From Buttiauxella izardii (lineage in GTDB: Bacteria > Pseudomonadota > Gammaproteobacteria > Enterobacterales > Enterobacteriaceae): a DNA stretch of 64,000 nucleotides. Position 1 is the stretch's first letter; each line of letters opens with the position of its first letter. The stretch lies in assembly GCF_003601925.1 (NCBI RefSeq), contig NZ_QZWH01000001.1, forward strand, positions 144,743 to 208,742. The letters run 5' to 3'. The position numbers were made by a program, and so were the translations under genes. This document shows positions 7,122-16,274 of this stretch, piece after piece. The notes beneath the pieces were generated by a model. The model did not search any database. It saw only the letters and a list, made by a program, of their open reading frames with translations, and was not told the origin of the DNA.

Positions 7122-9554
7122 TCAAAGTGTATGTTCTGTACGGGCTATAATATCATCCTGAGCGTCTGGAGATAAGGCAGTAAAGAAAGCAGAGTAACCT
7201 GCTACACGCACCACCAGATCACGATATTTATCAGGATGTTGTTTGGCATCTAACAGGGTTTCACGGGAAACAATGTTGTATTGCACATGCCAGCCTTTGT
7301 GCGCCTCAAAGAAAGTACGCAGCATAAACATCAACTTCTCGCGGTCACGTGGGTTATCCAGAGTGGCCGGATTCAGTTTCTGATTCAGTAAAACACCGCC
7401 CAGAATTTTGCTGGTTGGCAATTTGCCGACGGAACTGATCACCGCAGTTGGCCCGAGGCGATCGGTGCCTGAAGCTGGGCTTGCGCCTTCCGCCAGTGGC
7501 GTTGTCGCTTTGCGTCCATCCGGCGTTGCCATAGTAGCAGCACCAAACGGCACGTTTGCAGAAATAGACGATGTGCCTGCGTAGTAAGTCCCGCCGATCG
7601 GGCCACGGCCAAAGCGCGTGTTGTGATACTGCTTCAGCTCATCGATATAAGTCTGGTATGCGCGGGCTAACAACAAATCCACTTCATCTTCATCGTTACC
7701 ATATTTTGGCGCGCCGTTAATCAAACGCTGGCGTAACTGCTCACCGGTTAAACCATCAAAATCATTCGCCAGTGCTTCTGCTAACTGCTGCTGCCCAATG
7801 GCACCTTGCTCAAACACCAGTTTTTTGACAGCGGCGAGGCCGTTACCGAGGTTGGCGATACCGACTTGCAGGCCAGAAACCCAGTCGTATTTTGCGCCAC
7901 CTTGTTTGACGCTCTTACCGCGTTCGATGCAATCATCCACCAGCGCTGAACACAGAATATCGTGAGCATTCTCTTCAAGAACCGTATCCACAACGCATTC
8001 TATTTCGATAGATTTCTGGGTGTAGTAGCGAATTTGTGTGTCCCATGCGTCCATCACTTGCTCAAACTGGGAGAAATTCCCTGCGGAAAGAGCATGTTCC
8101 TGCGGCAGGAAAACTTTGCCACTGGTTGCATCACGGCCACTTTCAAGCGCCGCCAGCATGACACGCGCGAAGTTGATGAAGCTCATGCCGGTGCAACGAT
8201 AACCCCATTTGCCGCCAACTGCTGTTTCGATGCACCCGATGGCTGCGTAATCGTAGGCATCTTCGCGGCTGACACCCAGTTTGATAAATTCATCGATGAC
8301 GATCTCATCATTGTTAAAGGCCGGCATCCCGAAACCACAGCGAATCACCTGCACACAGGCATCGAGGAAATCATTGCTCATGCCCGCATGGTAACGCACG
8401 CTCAAGTTGGGTTGTGTGGATCGTAACTGGCCGCAAGACTCCAGAATGGCGTAGGAGAGTGGGTTAACCGCGTCAACCGCTTCGCCATTCACCAACGTTT
8501 GACCGCCAATCGTCACGTTCTGGTAAAGCGGGCTACCGGCTGATGCTTTGGAGTGCGAGCCGGAGCGAATTTTGTTCACTTCAAGCAATTTCAACCAGCA
8601 GCTTTGCAGAAGTTCAATGGCCTGGTCGCGACCCAGCGTTTGCTCAAGCTCAACATCACGGCGATACCACGGATACAGGAACTGATCGAGGCGACCAAAC
8701 GACACAGAGTGGCCGTTAGATTCAATTTGCAATACCAGTTGAACAAAGTAGCTCAACTGCAATGCCTGCCAGAAAGAAGTCGGTTTGTTATGGGCGATCA
8801 GTTCGCAGTTTTCAGCAATGGCCAGTAATTCATCACGACGCGCCACGCGTTTTTCGGTTGCTGCCATTTCTTTGGCAAGAACCGCGAAACGACTGATATG
8901 GTCGCTTAATGCCACAAAAGTAATATCGATGGCTTTAAGGAACTGTTCTTTGTGCAAATCTTCCCAATCGGTGAGATGTAAACGCGAACGGCGTTCAGCC
9001 ACTTTTGCACGCAAACCGTCAATGCCTAACTCCAGCAGCAGCGGGAAGTTGACCGCAAGGTGCGCATCGCCTGAAGTCATGTTGCCTTCAGCTTTAATAA
9101 TCCCACTCGCCAGCAGCTCTTTTTGCTCGTCAGTAAACATGCCGTAGCAACGATCTTGCACGGTCTGGCCGCGCCACCATGGGCAAATCTCATGCATTAC
9201 TGCCTTATCAGCTTCTGAAATAGAGAAGCCTGCGCCAGGGCGGTCGCCCAGTTCGTCGATCTCAGTTTCAATCCAGCCAACCGTATATTCCGGGAAGAAC
9301 GGCGCACCGCGCACGTGGCTGGCCTGGTTGCCGACGATCAGCTCGTCGTGTTTGATCCAAATGGTGCGTTCCGCCAGATGATGGGCGAGGGCCAATGCGC
9401 GGCGCACCGGCAAAGGTTTGTCCTGGTGCTGCTGATAAATCGCCGTGTAATGTTGCGCACGTTCGGTGCAAACCGGTGGCTTAACGATATGAATTAACGC
9501 TTCTTTATGGTCTTTGATGCGTTGGCTTAAGGTGTTCAGGTTCAGTTGGGTCAT
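7122..9554 (-). CDS. pflF: Glycyl radical enzyme PflF (YbiW-type)
   Basis: Oxygen-sensitive glycyl radical enzyme of the PFL2/diol-dehydratase-like branch. The 810 residues equal E. coli PflF. The radical glycine is Gly786 in RVAGYSAFF, 24 residues from the end, and the thiyl cysteine is Cys441 in AIGCIETAVGG. True pyruvate formate-lyases carry adjacent Cys-Cys at the active site, so the substrate may not be pyruvate; the G-C-I-E motif is more like dehydratases and C-C lyases. The upstream gene pflE supplies the activating radical-SAM enzyme, and the ribosome-binding site AGAGGATAA overlaps the pflE stop, so translation is coupled. The fsaA neighbour suggests sugar or ketose metabolism without oxygen. 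Confidence 0.9.
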   Translation of the reverse strand: MTQLNLNTLSQRIKDHKEALIHIVKPPVCTERAQHYTAIYQQHQDKPLPVRRALALAHHLAERTIWIKHDELIVGNQASHVRGAPFFPEYTVGWIETEIDELGDRPGAGFSISEADKAVMHEICPWWRGQTVQDRCYGMFTDEQKELLASGIIKAEGNMTSGDAHLAVNFPLLLELGIDGLRAKVAERRSRLHLTDWEDLHKEQFLKAIDITFVALSDHISRFAVLAKEMAATEKRVARRDELLAIAENCELIAHNKPTSFWQALQLSYFVQLVLQIESNGHSVSFGRLDQFLYPWYRRDVELEQTLGRDQAIELLQSCWLKLLEVNKIRSGSHSKASAGSPLYQNVTIGGQTLVNGEAVDAVNPLSYAILESCGQLRSTQPNLSVRYHAGMSNDFLDACVQVIRCGFGMPAFNNDEIVIDEFIKLGVSREDAYDYAAIGCIETAVGGKWGYRCTGMSFINFARVMLAALESGRDATSGKVFLPQEHALSAGNFSQFEQVMDAWDTQIRYYTQKSIEIECVVDTVLEENAHDILCSALVDDCIERGKSVKQGGAKYDWVSGLQVGIANLGNGLAAVKKLVFEQGAIGQQQLAEALANDFDGLTGEQLRQRLINGAPKYGNDEDEVDLLLARAYQTYIDELKQYHNTRFGRGPIGGTYYAGTSSISANVPFGAATMATPDGRKATTPLAEGASPASGTDRLGPTAVISSVGKLPTSKILGGVLLNQKLNPATLDNPRDREKLMFMLRTFFEAHKGWHVQYNIVSRETLLDAKQHPDKYRDLVVRVAGYSAFFTALSPDAQDDIIARTEHTL

Positions 9555-9558
9555 CGGT

Positions 9559-10458
9559 TTATCCTCTTATCCAGGCGGTCATCCCTTTTTGGCTTGCGTA
9601 CTGCTGGGCAAATTCCAGCAATTCCGGCGCATCAAGGGGTTGCTGCGCGGCCAGATAAGGGAGATTCAGGAGTTTGTATTTGTTGATACCTAAGGTGTGG
9701 TAAGGCAAAAAGTGAATCGCTTTCACGCCGAGTTCATCGGCGGCAAAATCACTGATGGCGCGAATAGACTGCTCATCAGCATTAAAATCAGGGATCAGCG
9801 GCACGCGAATGGTCATTTCTACATTTCGTGCCGCCAGTTTGCGGAAGTTATCCATCACGCGTTCGGCGCTGCCGTCGGTCCATTGTTTAAAACGCGTTGC
9901 GTCAACGTGCTTGAGATCGGCGAGCAGTAAATCCAAATGCTCAATCGACGGCTCGATATATTTCCATGGCACGTGAAGACAAGATTCGACCGCCGTGTGA
10001 ATGCCTGCGTCTTTGCTTTTTCTCAGCAATTGTTCCGCGATTTCAGGCTGCATAAACGGCTCGCCACCAGAAAGCGTAATCCCGCCACCGCTACGGTCAT
10101 AAAACGGTTTATCACGCAGGACTTTCTGCATGATGGCATCAACGCTTTGGCTTTCACCGCAAACGCTTAACGCCTGAGTCGGGCAGCAGTCGGTCAACGT
10201 TGCCATGTCTTCGGCCATTAATTTTTCGCGGGCGATCACCAACGCATCGTCAACACGACTGATTGCATGTGGCGCGGCCTGCGGGCAAAGTTCGCAACCT
10301 GCAAGACACAGCCGTTCATCAAACAACACATCCTGATCACGCGCACGGTTCTCTGGGTTTTGGCACCAGCGGCAGCCTAACGAGCAGCCTTTCAGGAAAA
10401 CCACGGTGCGGATCCCTGGGCCATCATGTGTTGAGTAACGTTGAATATTAAATAGCAT
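9559..10458 (-). CDS. pflE: Glycyl radical enzyme activating enzyme PflE (YbiY-type)
   Basis: Radical SAM enzyme that uses S-adenosylmethionine to place the radical on Gly786 of PflF. It begins with the activase signature [17 protein letters not shown] and the CxxxCxxC cluster motif ([12 protein letters not shown]). Between this and the barrel sits an insert with two ferredoxin-like cysteine groups ([14 protein letters not shown] and [11 protein letters not shown]), typical of activases of the PFL2/glycerol-dehydratase group. [11 protein letters not shown] is the SAM-binding glycine motif. 299 residues, slightly shorter than the 308 of E. coli. Four bases separate it from pflF. Divergent from fsaA, with an FNR-like box in the shared promoter region. 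Confidence 0.93.
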   Translation of the reverse strand: MLFNIQRYSTHDGPGIRTVVFLKGCSLGCRWCQNPENRARDQDVLFDERLCLAGCELCPQAAPHAISRVDDALVIAREKLMAEDMATLTDCCPTQALSVCGESQSVDAIMQKVLRDKPFYDRSGGGITLSGGEPFMQPEIAEQLLRKSKDAGIHTAVESCLHVPWKYIEPSIEHLDLLLADLKHVDATRFKQWTDGSAERVMDNFRKLAARNVEMTIRVPLIPDFNADEQSIRAISDFAADELGVKAIHFLPYHTLGINKYKLLNLPYLAAQQPLDAPELLEFAQQYASQKGMTAWIRG

Positions 10459-10513
10459 AAGCCCGTCCTTATCTTCTGTTCGTAAATTAGATTACTTTCG
10501 AATGAAAGTTTTA

Positions 10514-10527
10514 TTGATTTTGATCAG
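10514..10527. promoter_or_regulatory. FNR-like box between pflE and fsaA
   Basis: TTGATTTTGATCAG matches the FNR consensus TTGAT-N4-ATCAA at nine of ten positions. It is 56 bases upstream of pflE and 65 bases upstream of fsaA, a position from which it could act on either promoter. It fits an oxygen-sensitive radical enzyme. Confidence 0.5.
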
Positions 10528-10591
10528 ATAAAGAACAGACAGTGGCGTTATCATGTCGGCAATGAGATAGATGACCCATCTGGAGAGTTTT

Positions 10592-11254
10592 ATGGAACTG
10601 TATTTAGACACGGCGGATGTAGCCGCCGTTAAGCGCTTAGCGCGCGTTTTGCCTTTGCAGGGTGTGACCACCAACCCGTCGATTGTGGCAAAAGCCGGTA
10701 TTTCGCTGTGGGAAGTGTTGCCCGCATTACAGGATGCGTTAGGCGGTGAGGGGAAATTATTTGCCCAGGTGATTGCAGCACAAGCCGACGAAATGGTGAA
10801 AGAGGCTGAATTGCTGGTGAAACGCGTTCCGGGCCTGGTCGTGAAAGTTCCGACCACGGTGGAAGGCCTGGCGGCCATGAAGCAGTTGAAAATTGCGGGG
10901 ATCCCAACGCTGGGTACGGCGGTTTATGGCGCTACGCAGGGTTTGTTAGCGGCACTGGCGGGGGCTGAATATGTCGCGCCATATGTGAATCGCCTCGATG
11001 CACAAGGCGGCGACGGTATTCAGATGGTTCAGGATTTACAGCAGTTACTGACGTTACACGCGCCACAATCCAAAGTGCTGGCTGCCAGTTTCCGCACGCC
11101 GCACCAGGCAATGTCTTGCCTGCTGGCGGGTTGCGAAGCGATTACGTTACCCGTTGATGTGACTGAACAGCTATTAACGACCCCAGCCGTGAATGCGGCA
11201 ATCGCGACATTCGAGAAAGACTGGCAGGGCGCGTTCGGTTCTTTAAGCCTGTAA
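10592..11254 (+). CDS. fsaA: Fructose-6-phosphate aldolase
   Basis: Class I aldolase of the small transaldolase family; cleaves fructose 6-phosphate to dihydroxyacetone and glyceraldehyde 3-phosphate and can use other donor ketones. ATG 10592 gives 220 residues, the exact family length. The Schiff-base lysine is Lys85 in [20 protein letters not shown] and [11 protein letters not shown] are further family blocks. An in-frame ATG at 10571 would add seven unconserved residues. It could be FsaA or FsaB; the pairing with pflEF matches the E. coli fsaA locus (ybiY-ybiW-fsaA), although there it sits elsewhere in the chromosome. Confidence 0.9.
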   Translation: MELYLDTADVAAVKRLARVLPLQGVTTNPSIVAKAGISLWEVLPALQDALGGEGKLFAQVIAAQADEMVKEAELLVKRVPGLVVKVPTTVEGLAAMKQLKIAGIPTLGTAVYGATQGLLAALAGAEYVAPYVNRLDAQGGDGIQMVQDLQQLLTLHAPQSKVLAASFRTPHQAMSCLLAGCEAITLPVDVTEQLLTTPAVNAAIATFEKDWQGAFGSLSL

Positions 11255-11281
11255 AAAAACGCCGGTATTTACCGGCGTCAG
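11255..11281. terminator. Bidirectional terminator between fsaA and yciZ
   Basis: Stem ACGCCGGT / ACCGGCGT with loop ATTT. A run of A on the left gives a T-run on the minus strand, so it is a good terminator for yciZ and a weaker one for fsaA. Confidence 0.75.
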
Positions 11282-11283
11282 AC

Positions 11284-11466
11284 TCAAATCTCCCAGGGCG
11301 ACTTTTTCAAGTCGCTTTCTTTTTGCTCTTCGCCATTAGCGATGGCGAGCAATTCAGCTTTTAAAATTTCCAGATTATTAATGGCAGATGCGTGATCGCC
11401 TCCCACCAGAATATCCAGCACGGTATCAATACGTTTTGCGAGTTGAAGCGGGTTAACTGTAGGCAT
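11284..11466 (-). CDS. yciZ: Small conserved protein YciZ (UPF0509 family)
   Basis: A 60-residue acidic protein whose function I cannot state. It shares the core [28 protein letters not shown] and the ending SPWEI with E. coli YciZ (57 residues), which also sits between yciT and gmr. ATG 11466 has AGGA seven bases upstream. The middle is predicted helical. The short linker (residues 44-54) is charged and variable. Confidence 0.85.
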   Translation of the reverse strand: MPTVNPLQLAKRIDTVLDILVGGDHASAINNLEILKAELLAIANGEEQKESDLKKSPWEI

Positions 11467-11684
11467 CGTGCATCCTGTAATTTCAAAAAATCGTTGTTTT
11501 CATAATGCTAAAAAAGCCGCGAAAAGAGAAGGAGCGGGTACGCTTTATTTGCCTTAGCCATCAATCAATTATCGAACAATATATAAGTAATTATTATTAG
11601 TTGTCCCGATACATTCATGCAAAAGCAGTAGTGGATTAGTCTGATCCTGCGTGTAACGCGCTTTCATAACATGAGGATAAGATA

Positions 11685-12554
11685 ATGACAGTGATTAACC
11701 AACCTACTTGCAAATTGTTCACGGACACTTCTCGATTCACTCAGTTATCAGGCTATTACGAAGCTGAACGCCGCACGGTGTGGATGATGCTCAGAGCGCA
11801 ACCGCGTCCTTGTTTCAATCATCAATTGATCGAAGAAATTATGAACCTGCGATACCTCGTTCAGCAGGAGGGATTTGTGGTTGATTTTTGGGTGACCGGA
11901 TCATTAGTTCAGGGAATGTATAACACGGGTGGCGATTTGGGATTTTTTGTTGAATCCATACAACAAGGGCGGCGCGAGGCTTTGCGCGCGTACGCCCGCG
12001 CCTGTGTTGACTGCGTCCATGCTGCTTCTCGCGGTTTTGATAGTGGCGCAATTAGCCTGGCGATGGTGGAAGGCAGTGCATTGGGCGGCGGTTTCGAAGC
12101 CGCGCTCGCGCACCATTTCATCCTGGCACAACGAGATGCACGCCTCGGGTTCCCGGAAATTGCTTTTAACTTGTTCCCCGGAATGGGCGCATATTCGTTG
12201 GTTGCCCGCCGTTCCGGGATGAAACTGGCAGAAGAGTTAATTTATAAGGGAGAGTCGCACACTGCGGAGTGGTTCGAGCAATTTGGCCTTGTGGATCAGC
12301 TTTTCGAACCCGGCCAGGGGTATCTCGCGACCCGAACATTCATTGATACGCTACAACCCAAACTCAATGGCGTTCGGGCGATGCTGCGGGCGCGCCAGCG
12401 TGTCCTGCAACTCCCGCGTGCAGAATTAATGGATATCACCGAAGACTGGGTGGATGCCGCTTTCTGCCTTGAACCTAAAGATATCGCGTATATGGAAAGA
12501 CTGGTGCAACTGCAAAACCGCCACAGTTCGACGGCTTTGCGTAAAGCGAGTTAA
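11685..12554 (+). CDS. rpfF: DSF-family signal synthase RpfF (crotonase fold)
   Basis: Enoyl-CoA hydratase-like enzyme that makes cis-2-unsaturated fatty-acid signals (DSF/BDSF) from acyl-ACP. At 289 residues it has the RpfF length. The two catalytic glutamates are Glu138 in GGGFEAAL and Glu158 in GFPEIAFNLFPGMGAYS, 20 residues apart as in Xanthomonas RpfF (141 and 161). The N-terminal YYEAERRTVWMMLRAQPRPCF is the family signature. ATG 11685 follows GAGGATAAG. Convergent with rpfR, whose product is the matching receptor, with two other genes between them. E. coli K-12 has rpfR (gmr) here without this gene. Other members of the crotonase family could look similar, but the paired glutamates and the rpfR neighbour make RpfF the best call. 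Confidence 0.9.
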   Translation: MTVINQPTCKLFTDTSRFTQLSGYYEAERRTVWMMLRAQPRPCFNHQLIEEIMNLRYLVQQEGFVVDFWVTGSLVQGMYNTGGDLGFFVESIQQGRREALRAYARACVDCVHAASRGFDSGAISLAMVEGSALGGGFEAALAHHFILAQRDARLGFPEIAFNLFPGMGAYSLVARRSGMKLAEELIYKGESHTAEWFEQFGLVDQLFEPGQGYLATRTFIDTLQPKLNGVRAMLRARQRVLQLPRAELMDITEDWVDAAFCLEPKDIAYMERLVQLQNRHSSTALRKAS

Positions 12555-12577
12555 TGCGAATTTCTGACCTGATACGG

Positions 12578-12613
12578 GGCGCCATTCGTTGTTTGAATGG
12601 CGTCCTTTTTTTA
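12578..12613 (+). terminator. Terminator of rpfF
   Basis: Stem GGGCGCCATTC / GAATGGCGTCC (one G-U pair), loop GTTGTTT, followed by seven T. It separates the convergent rpfF and LysR gene. Confidence 0.88.
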
Positions 12614-13501
12614 ACGTCGAAGCAATTCAAGAAATGTTTGCAGAACGGGAGATTTATTTTGCTTCGACCAGGCGACAGCAATACCCATTGAGAGTGGATG
12701 TGCCTCTTGTTTCAGCTTGCGGAAAACAACACCTTGCCGCTTGATACATTGTAGCGATGCGGGAACAAGCGCAACGCCTTTCCCTTCAGCAATCAGCCCC
12801 AACAGGATGTGATGGTCTGGCGGTTCTGGAATGACATGAGGTTTAAAATCGATCTTCTGGAAAAATGCCTGGCAGTGATCATAAAAACCGGGGTTGAGTC
12901 GCCGCTCAAACCAGAACATGGGTTCATCGCGAAGCATGTCGAAACTAATAAGGCGTTTATTCGCCAGTCTGTGCCCCGACGGTAAAGCGACGACCAGAGG
13001 ATCATCAATAATTTTTTCAACTTGCAGATCCTGAACATCCGTGTGTAAACCCACAAATGCCACGTCCATTGCGCCTTTACTTATTTCACGAACCAGATTA
13101 ATCGAATAGCTTCCCGTGGTCAGGATTTGCCAGTCAGGAAAACGTTGGCGCAACTCGTCCATCACGTCTGGAATAGCACTTCGCTCAAATACGGTCGTGT
13201 AACCAACGACAAACTTTCCTCGATTTTTACTCTGCATTTTCTGGGCGACAGCAATCGCCTTTTCAGCCTGTAAAAGCGTGCGTTTTACTTCTGGTAAGAA
13301 TGCTGCTCCCGCCTCAGTCAGCGTCACGCCCGTTTTGCTGCGCAAAAATAGCTGAACGCCAAGTTGTTCTTCTAACTGGCGAATCTGCCTGCTCAACGGC
13401 GGCTGAGAAATATGCAAGCGCACGGCGGCGCGGCTGAAGTTCAGCTCTTCGCACACCGCCATAAAATAACGGAATTGACGTAAATCGATGGATTCATTCA
13501 T
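12611..13501 (-). CDS. LysR-family transcriptional regulator
   Basis: LysR-type regulator of 296 residues. The N-terminal winged helix-turn-helix is clear (RQFRYFMAVCEELNFSRAA, HISQPPLSRQIRQLEEQLG), followed by a type 2 periplasmic-binding-like effector domain (VGYTTVFERSAIPDVMDEL to IAEGKGVALVP). It resembles the CatR/CbbR/BenM type in overall pattern, but I cannot name the ligand. Divergent from the carboxymuconolactone-decarboxylase-like gene at 13588, the classical LysR arrangement, and a perfect ATACC-N5-GGTAT palindrome overlaps its own start codon, suggesting autoregulation. It lies within the rpfF-rpfR interval, so control of rpfF is also possible. Not present at this site in E. coli K-12. 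Confidence 0.88.
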   Translation of the reverse strand: MNESIDLRQFRYFMAVCEELNFSRAAVRLHISQPPLSRQIRQLEEQLGVQLFLRSKTGVTLTEAGAAFLPEVKRTLLQAEKAIAVAQKMQSKNRGKFVVGYTTVFERSAIPDVMDELRQRFPDWQILTTGSYSINLVREISKGAMDVAFVGLHTDVQDLQVEKIIDDPLVVALPSGHRLANKRLISFDMLRDEPMFWFERRLNPGFYDHCQAFFQKIDFKPHVIPEPPDHHILLGLIAEGKGVALVPASLQCIKRQGVVFRKLKQEAHPLSMGIAVAWSKQNKSPVLQTFLELLRR

Positions 13502-13514
13502 ACCAAAAAGGTAT
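13500..13514. promoter_or_regulatory. LysR-type operator (T-N11-A palindrome)
   Basis: ATACCAAAAAGGTAT is a perfect inverted repeat with the T-N11-A layout of LysR boxes. It overlaps the start codon of the LysR gene. A second half-site, AAAAAGGGTAT, follows at 13519-13529, towards the divergent gene. Confidence 0.55.
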
Positions 13515-13587
13515 CACAAAAAGGGTATTGGATGCACCGCGTAAGAAATTTTAGAGTGCGTTCACGACTCAACAACAAGGAATGAAA

Positions 13588-13962
13588 ATGGAAAACGAAC
13601 GTTATTTACGTGGTCTTGCGAAATTAAAAGAAGTGGATGGGCAGGCAGGGGATAATGTCATTAATAGCCTGAAAGATATTGCCCCCGATTTTGCGCGCCT
13701 GCTTATTGAGTTTCCTTTTGGCGATATTTATTCAAGACCCGGCCTCGATTTAAAGTCTCGCGAAATTGCGGTGGTTGCCGCACTCACTGCACTCGGCAAT
13801 GCAACGCCGCAGCTTAAAGTCCATATCGAGGGCGCACTGAATGTGGGGTGCTCGCAACAAGAGATTATAGAAGTGATGATGCAAATGGCGGTCTATGCAG
13901 GATTTCCCAGCGCACTAAATGGATTATTTGCCGCCAAAGAGGTGTTCGCACAAATAAAATAG
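13588..13962 (+). CDS. Carboxymuconolactone decarboxylase family protein
   Basis: All-alpha protein of 124 residues of the CMD/AhpD-like family, with family blocks [21 protein letters not shown] and [18 protein letters not shown]. The redox CxxC pair of true AhpD is absent, so a peroxidase-adaptor role is unlikely; decarboxylase or another small-molecule role fits better. ATG 13588 has AAGG seven bases upstream; an ATG at 13582 is too close to that box. Expressed divergently from the LysR gene, likely its target. No aromatic-degradation genes are nearby, so the substrate is unknown. Confidence 0.8.
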   Translation: MENERYLRGLAKLKEVDGQAGDNVINSLKDIAPDFARLLIEFPFGDIYSRPGLDLKSREIAVVAALTALGNATPQLKVHIEGALNVGCSQQEIIEVMMQMAVYAGFPSALNGLFAAKEVFAQIK

Positions 13963-13983
13963 CCAGGTTCCCTGGCTAGATTT
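13960..13983. terminator. Convergent hairpin between CMD gene and rpfR
   Basis: Perfect 8-bp stem TAGCCAGG / CCTGGCTA with a 3-base loop, followed by GATTTCTT on the plus strand. It overlaps the CMD-gene stop and lies directly before the rpfR stop. Confidence 0.6.
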
Positions 13984-13984
13984 C

Positions 13985-15976
13985 TTACCGCGCCGTTCTG
14001 GCGAGATATCGCTTAAGCCAGCGCTCGAATACGGCGGCGGGCATCGGTTTAGCAAATAAATAACCTTGCCGTTCGTTGACGCCATTCTTGGTTAAGAAGG
14101 CGTCTTCTTTTTGATTTTCCACGCCTTCAGCAATCACCTGTAAGTTTAGTGCCTGGGCAACCGCGACGATTGCGCGCACCAGCGATTGGGACACGGATTG
14201 TTTGTGAATATCGCGCACAAAACTTTGATCGAGTTTAATCGCGTCAATCGGGAAACGGGCAAGTTGGGAAAGCGAAGAATATCCGGTTCCGAAGTCGTCT
14301 AAATGCACTTGTGCGCCCAAACGGCTGAATTGCTGAATCACCGACAGCGCCAGTTCTTCATTTTCAATCAGGCAACTTTCAGTCAGCTCAACATCAATCG
14401 GGCAGTATTCAAAATTGAGATCTTTCAACGCTTGTTTCAGGTCGCTGAAGATAGTCTGGTCGGCTAACTGACGCGCAGAAACGTTCACCGCTACGCGCAA
14501 ATTAATGCCTTTGTCGCGCCATTTCGCCACTTGTTGAACCACACTGAGCATCACCCAACGGCCAAGCGGTACGATCAAACCGGACTCTTCTGCATAAGAG
14601 ATAAAATCCAACGGTGGAATTAACCCGCGCTCCGGCGATTGCCAGCGCACCAGGGCTTCCAGGCTTCGCACTTCACCGCGCCAGGTCATTTTCGGCTGAT
14701 AATGAATCACCAGCTGGTCGTTTTCCAGCGCTTTACGCAGGTTGGTATCGAGCCACAAATACTCAAACACCCGCTGATTCATTTCTGGAGAGAACACGCA
14801 AAACTTGCCGCGACCGCTCTCTTTAGCGGTGTACATTGCCGTATCGGCGTTACGAATCACGCTTTCACGGTCTTCACCATGCTGTGGTGCGAGTGAAATA
14901 CCGAGCGAACAACCGGAATAGACTTCAATCAAACCGATGCGGAAGGGCTGTTTCAGGCGAGTCAGAATGCGAGAAGACATCGCTTCCAGCGTGGCTTGCG
15001 AGGTATCTGTAGCCAGAATGATAAACTCATCACCGCCCAGGCGCGCCAGAATTTGCCCTTCATCAAGACAGCTCAGAATCGCTAATGACACCGCCTGCAA
15101 AAGCTGGTCGCCAAACATATGGCCGTAGGCGTCATTGACCTTTTTGAAGTTATCGAGGTCGAGATAAACAATGCCCACCTGAGTATCCCCGCGAGTATCA
15201 ATGGCGGCAGTGATTAAGTCATTGATGGCGTTGCGGTTGGGAAGGCCGGTGATGGTGTCAGTATTTGCCAGAACGCGCAGCCGTTCCTGAGCGCGGCGTT
15301 CTTCGGTAATATCAGAGCCGGAGCAAATCAGATAGATTTCGTTTTTGCCGCTGCCGCTATGGACGAATTTATTGCGGAATAAAAACAGACGCTGGCCTTT
15401 ACGCGTTTTAACCCAGCGCTCGACTTCATAAGAGTTTCCATTACGAAAGAAACCACTAATATTGCGTTTTGAAGCAGCGGCCTCGCTGCGGCTCATAAAC
15501 AGCTTAAAGACGTTCTGCCCGATGACTTCATGTTCTTTAAGCCCGGTATATTCTTCGCTCAAACGATTGAAGCGCTGAATATTCCCCAGGCGGTCGAGGA
15601 TCACGATGACCGAATTGGCCTCGGAAACCACCTGTTCAGCAAAGGAAAGCCCCTGAACTAAATCGCGCGCCACGGAAGGGGTGTCGTTCCAGGCTGATGC
15701 CGTGCCTGCCCACTCTTTCTTCGAAACCTTGCGCCCGACCAAATGCACAGGAACCTCACTGCCAAACAGTGAAATTGAAAGGGTGACGCTGGACGTAATC
15801 ACCGACATCTGGCGAATTTGGTTTGCCTGCTCTGGCTCGAGTGCTACCACCTGACTGACGTCTGAACTTTCGCTGGCCGCTAATTGCAGCGCATTGCTAT
15901 CGTTCGGTAAACGCCAATATGGGCTGGTTGTCCCTAAGTAACGGTAGAGCAGATTCTGCTCCAATTCGTCTTTCAT
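13985..15976 (-). CDS. rpfR: RpfR: DSF receptor and cyclic-di-GMP enzyme (PAS-GGDEF-EAL; Gmr/PdeR orthologue)
   Basis: 663-residue signalling protein. Domains in order: an N-terminal region of about 100 residues (in RpfR this contacts RpfF), a PAS domain (about 112-225) that binds the fatty-acid signal, a GGDEF cyclase domain with RLGGDEF at 312-318, and an EAL phosphodiesterase domain with EALVRW from Glu440, DDFGTGYSS at 560-568 and QGYLFAKPM. Both catalytic motifs are intact, so the protein could make and break cyclic-di-GMP. It corresponds to E. coli Gmr (YciR/PdeR), which also sits next to rnb. Here it is convergent with an rpfF homologue, as described for Cronobacter and Burkholderia. 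Likely effect: cell-density control of biofilm and motility. Confidence 0.9.
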   Translation of the reverse strand: MKDELEQNLLYRYLGTTSPYWRLPNDSNALQLAASESSDVSQVVALEPEQANQIRQMSVITSSVTLSISLFGSEVPVHLVGRKVSKKEWAGTASAWNDTPSVARDLVQGLSFAEQVVSEANSVIVILDRLGNIQRFNRLSEEYTGLKEHEVIGQNVFKLFMSRSEAAASKRNISGFFRNGNSYEVERWVKTRKGQRLFLFRNKFVHSGSGKNEIYLICSGSDITEERRAQERLRVLANTDTITGLPNRNAINDLITAAIDTRGDTQVGIVYLDLDNFKKVNDAYGHMFGDQLLQAVSLAILSCLDEGQILARLGGDEFIILATDTSQATLEAMSSRILTRLKQPFRIGLIEVYSGCSLGISLAPQHGEDRESVIRNADTAMYTAKESGRGKFCVFSPEMNQRVFEYLWLDTNLRKALENDQLVIHYQPKMTWRGEVRSLEALVRWQSPERGLIPPLDFISYAEESGLIVPLGRWVMLSVVQQVAKWRDKGINLRVAVNVSARQLADQTIFSDLKQALKDLNFEYCPIDVELTESCLIENEELALSVIQQFSRLGAQVHLDDFGTGYSSLSQLARFPIDAIKLDQSFVRDIHKQSVSQSLVRAIVAVAQALNLQVIAEGVENQKEDAFLTKNGVNERQGYLFAKPMPAAVFERWLKRYLARTAR

Positions 15977-16223
15977 GCTCTCTCCTGAACCGGGCCGACA
16001 TGCGTGTCAGTCTCTAATTTATATTAGCAATACAAAACCGATCTTGAAGCGGCAACCCTGAGTAAAAGACATTGTTTTTGCAGAAGATGTGCGAAATCTG
16101 AATCTTCGCCGCTAGATTGACCGTTTTCCAGGCGCATTGGCAAGCAAAAAAGGAGTTATAACGCTAATCATTTTCCTTGTGTGATTATCAACCGTAAATC
16201 AGCCGCAGAGAAATAAAACCAAA

Positions 16224-16252
16224 AAAAAGCCGAACATAAAGTTCAGCTTTTT
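16224..16252. terminator. Terminator of rnb
   Basis: AAAAAGCCGAAC / GTTCAGCTTTTT forms a stem with one mismatch and a 5-base loop, with a T-run on the minus strand. It closes the rnb transcript. The rest of the 298-bp rpfR-rnb gap holds the rpfR promoter region, in which I see no distinct element. Confidence 0.75.
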
Positions 16253-16274
16253 AAGATGCTTCACAAACCAGGCG

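Noticed and set aside
14003..15976. RpfR as a degenerate (enzymatically dead) GGDEF-EAL protein
   Set aside because: GGDEF, EAL and DDFGTG motifs are all intact.
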